Below, one piece after another: positions 1 to 5,184 of a stretch of 6,978 nt of DNA. Source of the stretch: Archangium sp. (GTDB lineage Bacteria > Myxococcota > Myxococcia > Myxococcales > Myxococcaceae); assembly GCA_016793585.1 (NCBI GenBank), contig JAEUJR010001014.1, positions 1 to 6,978 on the forward strand, written 5' to 3'. A program made the position numbers and the translations under genes. Position 1 is the first letter of the stretch. Every line of letters begins with the position of its first letter. The notes under the pieces were generated by a model. That model did not search any database. It was not told the origin of the DNA and saw only the letters and a list, made by a program, of their open reading frames with translations.

Positions 1-1
1 G

Positions 2-1195
2 CTCGGCAGCATTCCCGTGCCGGTGAACACCGACCAGCTCGCCTTCGTGAACAAGTACAAGGACGACATGCTGGTGGCGACGAGCATCGGCACGAGCGTG
101 AACCACACCATCGCGCAGAAGCGGGCCATCAACGGCAACGCGGCGTGGAAGGGCCGCACGCTGCAGGAGTGCGTCGCGCTGCAGTGGGGCCAGGGCTTCG
201 CGCTGCCGAACGTGAACATGTCGGTCGGCGGCTATGGCGAGCGTGGCACCGACGTGTCGCTGCCGGCGTCGGTCTATGCCGAGACGGTGACGAGCCCCAG
301 CCTGTGGCCGCTCGGGCTCGATGGCGCGAAGGGCATTCGCGGAGCTCCGACGAAAGACATCGCGGCGCTGGCGAGAAAGGCCCGCAACGAGCTCGATGCG
401 TCGTCGGTGTTCGGCACCACCTTCGCCGACTCCGACGCGATGAAGCGGTGGAACGCACAGCGCGCCGATGGAGCACAGCTCGAAGCGCAGGACCTCATCA
501 CGCGGCTCAACGTCATTCCGAACATGCCGCCGCAGATTCCGCTCACGCAGTACGGCCTCGACTCGTCACCCGACGGAGCGAAGGTGCGCGCCGCGTTCCC
601 CGGCTTCTTCGACGACCCGTTCCAGGGCCAGGCCGCGCTCGCGTTTCTGCTGCTCAAGTACCGCGTCTCGGTGGCCGTCACCATCGGGCCCGACTTCAAC
701 GTCGCGCTCGGCGGCAACATCGGCTTCGCGAACCCGCCGCTCGCGTTCGACTACAGCCACAACGACCACCGCGCCGGCCAGGCCTTCATGTGGAACCGCA
801 TTCTCTCGAACGTCGACAAGCTCATCACACTGCTGAAGAGCGAGCCGTTCGACATGGCGACGGGCGAGAGCCTGTGGGACCGCACGCTCATCTACGTGGC
901 GACCGACTTCGGCCGCACGCGCGGGCGCCCCGACAACGCGGTCGAGTTCGGCACCGGGCATGACCTCAACAACGGCTTCCTCATGCTGTCGCCGATGGTG
1001 AAGGGCAACACGGTGCTCGGCGCCATCGACCCGCTGACGACGTACGGCTACGGGTTCGACGCGCGAACCGGCGCTCCGCAGCCGGGCAAGCAGAGTTCGA
1101 ACGAGCCAGACCTGTTCTCAGGGGTGTTGCACGCGATGGGCGCCGACCTCACGGGAAGCGGGCTGCCAGACGCGAGCGCGTTCAAGAACGGGTAG
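2..1195 (+). CDS. DUF1501-type exported protein, 3' part (5' end outside window)
   Basis: The reading frame is open from base 2 to the TAG at 1193-1195, so only the C-terminal part (about 397 residues) is seen. The first internal start is a GTG at 17, but the frame continues upstream and the true start, probably with an export signal, lies outside. The best clue is the C-terminal block at about nt 880-1030: a TLIYVATDFGRT stretch, then GTGHDLNNGF and LSPMVKGNTVLG. This follows the order of the DUF1501 family (alkaline-phosphatase/sulfatase-like fold): a T-L-x-x-x-x-x-F-G-R-T strand, a G-x-x-H motif and a G/N-rich 'vkGn/g' segment. A SYxH-like DYSHNDH segment lies at about nt 750-770. DUF1501 proteins are usually exported by the Tat route and often sit beside DUF1800 or Cys-rich lipoprotein genes; their substrate is unknown. 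The following small gene starts 5 bases after the stop, so the two are probably co-transcribed. The family call is from motif memory; the reaction is not assigned. Confidence 0.7.
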   Translation, partial: LGSIPVPVNTDQLAFVNKYKDDMLVATSIGTSVNHTIAQKRAINGNAAWKGRTLQECVALQWGQGFALPNVNMSVGGYGERGTDVSLPASVYAETVTSPSLWPLGLDGAKGIRGAPTKDIAALARKARNELDASSVFGTTFADSDAMKRWNAQRADGAQLEAQDLITRLNVIPNMPPQIPLTQYGLDSSPDGAKVRAAFPGFFDDPFQGQAALAFLLLKYRVSVAVTIGPDFNVALGGNIGFANPPLAFDYSHNDHRAGQAFMWNRILSNVDKLITLLKSEPFDMATGESLWDRTLIYVATDFGRTRGRPDNAVEFGTGHDLNNGFLMLSPMVKGNTVLGAIDPLTTYGYGFDARTGAPQPGKQSSNEPDLFSGVLHAMGADLTGSGLPDASAFKNG

Positions 1196-1200
1196 CGCTC

Positions 1201-1520
1201 ATGGCACTGACGCTCCGGCTCACCGTCGCCGCGCTCGGCCTGCTCCTGCTTCGGTGCACACCGACTGAGAGAGGCTGCAGCGGCTCTGTGGTTCCCGGGC
1301 CGCCGTGCCCGGCTGGCTACACCTGTGACGTCTTGTGGCCGGCAAACCCTGCAACACCAACGCTGACTGCGCGGCTGATTGCCAATGTGGTCTCAGCGAC
1401 AGCGACTGGGATGCCGGCTTCGACCACCGCGGCTTCATCTGGATGGGGAAGCCATGCGTTCGCAAGGTCGTCGGAGTCTCATCTCGGTTCCTCAGCTATG
1501 AGAACTGCCGCAAGCCCTGA
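1201..1520 (+). pseudogene. Small Cys-rich putative lipoprotein, disrupted by one frameshift
   Basis: Translation starts at ATG 1201, 5 bases after the preceding stop. The N-terminus is a typical export signal: a short Arg-containing n-region, then a hydrophobic core (LTVAALGLLLL) ending in LLRC, with Cys at residue 19. An Arg just before the Cys is unusual for a lipobox, so lipidation is uncertain. The first frame carries Cys 19, 26, 36 and 42 up to about GYTCDV (nt 1332). From 1329 the +2-shifted frame is open to TGA 1518-1520 and continues the Cys-rich character: GKPCNTNADCAADCQCG, then GKPC and ENC, six more Cys. The original frame runs on to 1572 but becomes Ala/Ser/Thr-rich, has no Cys and loses its G/C third-position bias. 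The second segment has no Shine-Dalgarno of its own. The simplest reading is one ~105-residue protein with a one-base deletion (or two-base insertion) at 1329-1337. It could be a true pseudogene or a sequencing error. Function unknown. Confidence 0.65.
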
Positions 1521-1522
1521 CC

Positions 1523-2122
1523 TCACCCCGTCGCTTCGTTGGACGCATCGGCCGGCCGCACACGCGTCGTGACGACCGGGTCTGCGGGGCGCACCAGCGA
1601 GTTCGGCGGCACGGAGCGGGTGAGCACTGCGCCCGCCATGATCTTCGTTCCATCTCCCACGTGAATCGGGCCCAGCAGCGTCGCGCCCGGGCCCACGTGC
1701 ACGTCTTTACCGAGCGTCGGAGCGCCGCTCTCTTTCGTCACCGGGTCGAGGCCCTCACCGAGCGTGACGTTGTGGAAGAGAATGCAGCCCTCTCCGACCT
1801 TCGCGCGGTGGCTCAGCACCAACCCGTTGCCGTGCACGATGCACACACCGCCGTGCACCGTCGTGTCCCAGTGAATCTCGGCGCCGTAGAGATGCCGAAT
1901 CAGCCGACTCCCGACCTGCCCACCCAGCGGCACGTGCAGGTCGCGAAGGAGCTGCATCGCGCGCGTCGCGACCATCATCTGAAAGCCAATCTTCCTCACC
2001 GCGTCGACAGGCATACGCGCGAGGGGAATCGCCTCGGCGTGGTACTTCTGCCGGTAGCGCTGCATCGAGCCGTAGTCGGCCCGGACGGCGCGGGCGAAGT
2101 CGGTCAAGGCCTTGCGAATCAT
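1523..2122 (-). CDS. Serine acetyltransferase-like hexapeptide-repeat acyltransferase
   Basis: A 199-residue protein of the left-handed beta-helix acyltransferase superfamily, closest in look to serine acetyltransferases (CysE-like; acetyl-CoA plus a hydroxyl acceptor). Residues 1-78 are the helical N-terminal part. Hexapeptide turns run from about residue 79 (GAEIHWDTTVHGG) to 175. The segment IVHGNGLVLSHRAKVGEG (95-112) matches the SAT 'DHGxGxVIgexAxIG' block, with His97 at the expected catalytic position, and FHNVTLGEG (116-124) matches 'YQGVTLGGT'. A final coil ends in LTRSVPPNSLVRPADPVV. The tail ends in Gly rather than the C-terminal Ile by which CysE docks into CysK, so a cysteine synthase complex is unlikely. 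Next to a glycosyltransferase, O- or N-acetylation of a polysaccharide precursor is an equally good role. ATG 2122 is the only possible start, since an in-frame TAG lies four codons upstream. A GGGAG lies 12 bases before it. Confidence 0.8.
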   Translation of the reverse strand: MIRKALTDFARAVRADYGSMQRYRQKYHAEAIPLARMPVDAVRKIGFQMMVATRAMQLLRDLHVPLGGQVGSRLIRHLYGAEIHWDTTVHGGVCIVHGNGLVLSHRAKVGEGCILFHNVTLGEGLDPVTKESGAPTLGKDVHVGPGATLLGPIHVGDGTKIMAGAVLTRSVPPNSLVRPADPVVTTRVRPADASNEATG

Positions 2123-2206
2123 GGCTCGTGACTACTCCCGGAAGGGCCCATGGGTCCACCTGTTGCCTCGACGGAGCGGGGCCGGCGCTGTACGTGACGC
2201 CTCACT
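2123..2206. promoter_or_regulatory. Divergent intergenic region with imperfect palindrome
   Basis: These 84 bases separate the starts of the minus-strand acyltransferase and the plus-strand glycosyltransferase, so promoters for both directions should lie here or just inside the genes. I see no convincing sigma-70 -35/-10 pair on either strand; the stretch is GC-rich. At 2144-2157 there is a 14-base palindrome (GGGCCCATGGGTCC) with a single G/T mismatch pair, which could bind a dimeric regulator. The evidence is positional only. Confidence 0.3.
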
Positions 2207-3238
2207 GTGAGCACGCCCAGGCTGAGTGTCGTCATCGCGACGTGGAACCGGTTGCAGTTGCTGTCAGAGCTGCTCGACGCGCTGAACCAGCAGTCGCTCG
2301 CCGCCGACGCGTTCGAGGTCATCGTCGTCGACGACGGCTCGAAGGTGCCGGTCGCGCCCGAGCTGGCGAAACGAAGAGACCGCTACGCGCTGCGGGTGCT
2401 GACGCAACAGAACGCCGGCGCCGCGGCCGCTCGGCACGCGGGAGTCCTCGACGCGAAGGCGCCCATCGTCGTCATCACCGACGACGACATGCTGGTGCCG
2501 CCCGAGTTCCTCGCCGAACACCTCAAGGCCCACGACGCTGGCTACACGCTCGTGCTCGGCCACATCGACAACGAGCCCGGCCTCGACACCAAGCCGCTGT
2601 TCGAGCGCTTTCACGCCGAGCAGCTCGCCCGCTTCGTCGCGCGCTACTCGCGAGAGCCGACCAGGGTTCGCGGCGTCATGGTGTGTACGGGCAACGTCTC
2701 GTTCCGGCGTGACGACTACCTGCGCGTCGGAGGCTTCGACCGCTCCCTCGACCGCAGCGAAGACCGTGAGCTCGGCGTGCGACTACAGAAGGCCGGCGCG
2801 CGGCTGTTCTTCGCGAAAGACGCCCGCACCATCAACCGCAGCGACCACCTCGACACGAAGGTGTGGATGACGCGGAACTTCCGCTACGGCATCTACGACA
2901 GCCGCATTCACGACAAACACCCCGAGGTGGTTGATGCCGACCCGTGGCACTTCTTCTACCTGGTGAATCCCGTCTCTCGCGCGCTGCTGCTGTTGTCGGC
3001 GAGCGCTCCGACGGCGGGCAAGGTGCTCTCTCGCGCGGCCTACGCGGTGGCCGAGAAGGTCGACGAGCGGCGTTCACTCCATCCACTCCTCGGCCGGGTG
3101 GCGGTGGCGGGAGCGACGTTGAGCTACGGCCTCGAGTACTTCCGCGGCGTGCGTGAAGAAGCGGGCAGCCTGCCGAAGACGTGGCTCGACCTCGCGAAGC
3201 ACACGGTGGCGCACGTGAAGCGAAAGGTGACGTCATGA
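2207..3238 (+). CDS. Family 2 (GT-A fold) glycosyltransferase
   Basis: A 343-residue protein that transfers a sugar from a nucleotide-sugar donor to an acceptor, probably in exopolysaccharide assembly at the inner face of the cytoplasmic membrane. GT2 landmarks occur in order: the N-terminal strand LSVVIATWNR (6-15), VIVVDDGS (38-45) with the donor-binding Asp pair, QNAGAAAARHAG (68-79), the metal-binding ITDDDMLVP (90-98), CTGNVSFRRDDYLRVGGFD (160-178), and SEDRELGVRL (184-193), which supplies the general-base ED pair. The remaining ~150 residues form a C-terminal extension with one hydrophobic stretch (RALLLLSA) that may be a membrane-associating helix. The start is GTG 2207: an in-frame TGA at 2195-2197 rules out a longer form, and no clear Shine-Dalgarno precedes it. 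The stop overlaps the next gene by ATGA, so this is the first gene of a three-gene operon. Family assignment is firm; sugar specificity cannot be read. Confidence 0.9.
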   Translation: MSTPRLSVVIATWNRLQLLSELLDALNQQSLAADAFEVIVVDDGSKVPVAPELAKRRDRYALRVLTQQNAGAAAARHAGVLDAKAPIVVITDDDMLVPPEFLAEHLKAHDAGYTLVLGHIDNEPGLDTKPLFERFHAEQLARFVARYSREPTRVRGVMVCTGNVSFRRDDYLRVGGFDRSLDRSEDRELGVRLQKAGARLFFAKDARTINRSDHLDTKVWMTRNFRYGIYDSRIHDKHPEVVDADPWHFFYLVNPVSRALLLLSASAPTAGKVLSRAAYAVAEKVDERRSLHPLLGRVAVAGATLSYGLEYFRGVREEAGSLPKTWLDLAKHTVAHVKRKVTS

Positions 3239-4095
3239 AGGCGTACGCTCCCGGAGACGCGCTGCCCGGCGCCGAGACGCCCCGGTACCTCTCGCATGAA
3301 GGCGTGCAGCTGTACGTCGTGCACCACGCGACGGCGGCGAAGCGGGCTCGCGCGACGGTGGTGCTCGCAGGGCCGATGACGCTCGAGCGGTCGCACGGCT
3401 ACCTCTCGTGGGTGCGCCTCGCCCGCAACCTCGCCCTCAACGGCTACGACGTGCTGCGCTTCGACTATCGCGGCGTCGGTGAGAGCACCGGAGACTTTCG
3501 CGAGCAGTCGTTCGACGCGTGGAAGGCCGACGTCTCGGCGGTGGTGGCGCACGCGAAGACGCTGCAGGCCAGGCGCGTGGTGGTGCTGGGCCTGCGACTC
3601 GGAGCGCTGCTGGCGAAGCCGATCTTCGAAGACGGCTCGGTCGACGGCCTCGTCGCGTGGGACCCGCCGCAGACGGCGCGCGCGATGCTGATGGACATGC
3701 TGAGGCGAAAGCTGGCGGCCGACTACATGGAGTTCCCCGACGCGCCTCGCAAGGTGCGTGACGACTACGTGAGAGACCTCGAGAAGGACGTCGAGGTCGA
3801 GGTCGAAGGCTACCCGTGGACGCAGCGGCTCTGGCGCAGCGCCGAGGCGTTCTCGTTCGGCGAGCCCGAGCGCATCGGCGGCGAGTGGCAGACGGTGTTC
3901 CTCGACGGGCGCGCGGCCGACAAGCTGCCGCAGGCGAAGCGCGAGCAGTACGCGTCGCTGAAGCTTCCGCGGCCGTCGTTCTGGCTGCAGAGCACGCACC
4001 TGGTGGCCGACCTCGCCGAGCTGTTCACGCTCACGCAGGAGCGCCTGCACCAGTGGACCAACGCGTGGAGCGTCACCGATGGAGGTGCGTCATGA
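3235..4095 (+). CDS. Alpha/beta-hydrolase-fold protein, Arg at nucleophile position
   Basis: A 286-residue protein with the alpha/beta-hydrolase layout: strand TVVLAGPM (41-48; oxyanion-loop region), LARNLALNGYDVLRFDYRGVGESTGD (62-87; the common 'DxRGxGeS' block), then the nucleophile elbow VVVLGLRLGALLA (115-127). The elbow reads G-L-R-L-G, so Arg121 (codon CGA at 3595-3597) stands where the catalytic Ser of GxSxG is expected. A candidate triad His is His255 (QSTHLVADLAE). Arg at this position, and a second atypical hydrolase immediately downstream, recall the exosortase-system-associated hydrolase pair found in polysaccharide loci. The protein may therefore be a non-catalytic or unusual member acting on the same glycan as the glycosyltransferase. 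ATG 3235 was chosen because it overlaps the upstream stop by ATGA and has AAAGGTGA four bases before it. An in-frame start at 3181 would add 18 charged residues with no support. Confidence 0.75.
   Translation: MKAYAPGDALPGAETPRYLSHEGVQLYVVHHATAAKRARATVVLAGPMTLERSHGYLSWVRLARNLALNGYDVLRFDYRGVGESTGDFREQSFDAWKADVSAVVAHAKTLQARRVVVLGLRLGALLAKPIFEDGSVDGLVAWDPPQTARAMLMDMLRRKLAADYMEFPDAPRKVRDDYVRDLEKDVEVEVEGYPWTQRLWRSAEAFSFGEPERIGGEWQTVFLDGRAADKLPQAKREQYASLKLPRPSFWLQSTHLVADLAELFTLTQERLHQWTNAWSVTDGGAS
3790..3806 (+). repeat. Short in-gene hexamer repeat (GTCGAG x3)
   Basis: Three near-perfect tandem copies of a six-base unit (last base A in the third) encode alternating Val-Glu, residues 186-191 of the Arg-elbow hydrolase. 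Since the unit is six bases, copy-number slippage would keep the frame. Probably a chance product of biased codon use. Confidence 0.5.
4081..4086 (+). promoter_or_regulatory. Strong Shine-Dalgarno for second hydrolase
   Basis: GGAGGT lies five bases before ATG 4092, inside the last codons of the upstream gene. It fixes the start of the second hydrolase at the ATGA overlap and rules out the much longer open frame that extends back to 3816, which overlaps the upstream gene in another frame. Among the three genes of this operon it is the best ribosome binding site. Confidence 0.8.
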
Positions 4096-5111
4096 CCACG
4101 CGCGCGCTCGATGTGCTCGACCTGCCGCATGGCCGGTGCGTCGGCACGCTTCATCGACCCGAGACCCGCACGAGTGACGTCGGGCTGCTCTGGGTGAACT
4201 TCGGCTACGTGCCGCGCGACGGGCACGGCGGGCTCGCGAGTCAGGCGAGTGATGCGCTGGCGAACGCGGGGGTGCCGTGTTTCCGCTACGACCTGCCGGG
4301 GCTGGGTGACGCGCCGGGGCCGTTGCCGAAGGTGACGCACGACTTCTTCCCGGTGGTGACGGGCGGCAGCTTCACCGAGGTGACGGTCGAGCTCGTCGAG
4401 GCGCTGTGTGCACGCGAGGGCCTGAAGGGGCTCGTGGTGGCTGGCCTCTGTGGCGGCGCGGTGAACGCCATCTTCACGGCGCACGCGGCGAAGCAGCACG
4501 TGAAGGGCCTCATCCTGCTCGAGCCCGAGATGTACGTGACCGAGCCGAAGGCAGCCGATGGCACCGTGCAGCCGCTCCGGTTGCGGCCGTGGGTGCGTCA
4601 GCATCTGCCCGAGAAGAAGGGCCTCGCGCTCTCGCTGCTCGACCAGGCGCTCGCGGTGAAGCTGCCGATGGAGGACGTGCTCAAGGCCGTCGTCACCCGC
4701 GCCGTGCCGAAGCAGGCGTTCAACTACTGGGGGTGGATGCGCCTGCTCACCGCCGAGGGCAAGTACTCGCGCTTCGTGCCAATTCCGAGAAAGGCCATTC
4801 TCGACTTCGTGATGAGCCGCTCGGGGTTGCCCGCGGTGACGAACCTGCCGTTGTCGGTGGCGTGGAAGCAGTGGCTCGAGGCAGACCGGCCGGTGCTCGT
4901 CATCACCGCGAAGGGCAAGCTGCGGGAGATCTTCTTCGACCGCATCAACGCCGGGCTCGCGCTCGAGCTCGAGAAGCCGTCGTACGTGCACGTGCGGTTG
5001 TCGGGCACGAATCACATCTTCACGACGGGTGGGGCCATCGCGACGGTCACGAAGCACCTGCAGTCGAACTGGAAGCTGATCTCGGGAGCTGCCGACGTCG
5101 CAAGTCTTTGA
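4092..5111 (+). CDS. Alpha/beta-hydrolase-fold protein, Cys at nucleophile position
   Basis: A 339-residue alpha/beta-hydrolase. Visible blocks are VGLLWVNFGYVPRDGHGG (30-47), LANAGVPCFRYDLPGLGD (56-73; the 'RxDlpGxGd' block), the elbow VVAGLCGGAVNAI (115-127), a lid-like helical insertion with LRLRPWVRQHLPEKKG, the strand RPVLVITAKG near residue 276, and GTNHIFTTGG (305-314) with His308 as the likely catalytic His. Cys120 replaces the usual Ser of the elbow. A G-L-C elbow with a terminal 'H-x-F' block resembles exosortase A system-associated hydrolase 1, and the gene just upstream resembles its partner hydrolase 2. Known members occur in exopolysaccharide loci, but their reaction is not established. 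A Cys nucleophile (thioesterase- or dienelactone-hydrolase-like) is chemically possible. The gene starts by ATGA overlap behind a strong GGAGGT and ends at TGA 5109-5111, inside a probable terminator hairpin. The fold is confident; substrate is not. Confidence 0.8.
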   Translation: MTTRALDVLDLPHGRCVGTLHRPETRTSDVGLLWVNFGYVPRDGHGGLASQASDALANAGVPCFRYDLPGLGDAPGPLPKVTHDFFPVVTGGSFTEVTVELVEALCAREGLKGLVVAGLCGGAVNAIFTAHAAKQHVKGLILLEPEMYVTEPKAADGTVQPLRLRPWVRQHLPEKKGLALSLLDQALAVKLPMEDVLKAVVTRAVPKQAFNYWGWMRLLTAEGKYSRFVPIPRKAILDFVMSRSGLPAVTNLPLSVAWKQWLEADRPVLVITAKGKLREIFFDRINAGLALELEKPSYVHVRLSGTNHIFTTGGAIATVTKHLQSNWKLISGAADVASL

Positions 5112-5132
5112 ACTTGCGGCTTGTTGTTGTTT
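5097..5132 (+). terminator. Probable intrinsic terminator of the glycosyltransferase operon
   Basis: CGCAAGT (5099-5105) pairs perfectly with ACTTGCG (5112-5118); a G-U and a G-C pair extend the stem to nine. The six-base loop CTTTGA holds the TGA stop codon of the last gene. A T-rich run (TTGTTGTTGTTT, 5121-5132) follows directly. Stem and T-tract are both moderate, the T-tract being interrupted by G, so termination may be partial, letting some transcription enter the downstream toxin-antitoxin-like operon. Confidence 0.55.
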
Positions 5133-5149
5133 CTCTCCTCCGAGATTAT
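5121..5149 (+). promoter_or_regulatory. Candidate sigma-70-like promoter of the AbiE-like operon
   Basis: TTGTTG (5121-5126) and GATTAT (5144-5149) are separated by 17 bases, with three of six and four of six matches to TTGACA and TATAAT. The region is the most AT-rich of the window. The -10 box lies in the first copy of the 18-bp repeat, so a protein bound there would block transcription. A weak match, so low confidence. Confidence 0.3.
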
Positions 5150-5184
5150 TCTCTTCTCCGAGATATTTCTCCCGGAGGAGAGAA
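5131..5184 (+). promoter_or_regulatory. 12-bp perfect inverted repeat enclosing the ribosome binding site
   Basis: Bases 5131-5142 (TTCTCTCCTCCG) are the exact reverse complement of 5173-5184, with 30 bases between. The right arm contains the GGAGGAG Shine-Dalgarno (5174-5180) and ends on the A of the start codon. In RNA beginning upstream of 5131, the left arm would act as an anti-Shine-Dalgarno and close the ribosome binding site. If transcription starts later, CTCCG of the second 18-bp repeat (5156-5160) can still pair with CGGAG (5173-5177). It may work as a DNA operator, an RNA switch, or both. Confidence 0.6.
5136..5171 (+). repeat. Two tandem 18-bp direct repeats, putative operator
   Basis: Copies at 5136-5153 and 5154-5171 are exactly adjacent and agree at 15 of 18 positions. 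Both contain CTCCGAG, a small dyad with arms CTC/GAG around a central C, extended to TCTCCGAGA in copy two. A third related dyad, CTCCCGGAG (5169-5177), follows and merges with the ribosome binding site. Repeated dyads between terminator and first gene are typical of an autoregulator's operator; AbiEi-type antitoxins are known to repress their own operons by binding inverted repeats. Confidence 0.65.

Noticed and set aside
145..963. Plus-strand open frame (272 codons) inside the DUF1501 gene
   Set aside because: Arg-rich translation with no motif; the other frame shows the conserved family blocks.
1335..1520. Independent 61-codon gene starting at GTG
   Set aside because: No ribosome binding site, no export signal of its own, and it completes the Cys pattern of the upstream frame.
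1549..1558. Palindrome CGGCCGGCCG as part of a terminator
   Set aside because: It lies in the acyltransferase coding end, has no T-run on either strand, and such palindromes arise easily in GC-rich coding DNA.
3181..3234. 18-residue upstream extension of the first hydrolase
   Set aside because: It would lie inside the glycosyltransferase gene, is charged and unconserved in look, and ATG 3235 has a ribosome binding site and ATGA overlap.
3124..4050. Minus-strand open frame (308 codons)
   Set aside because: Composition is that of a GC-rich antisense shadow of the glycosyltransferase end and first hydrolase.
5121..5183. N-terminal extension of the AbiEi-like protein with a signal-peptide look
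   Set aside because: Its hydrophobic, internally repeated residues are only the translation of the operator repeats; the strong Shine-Dalgarno points to ATG 5184.
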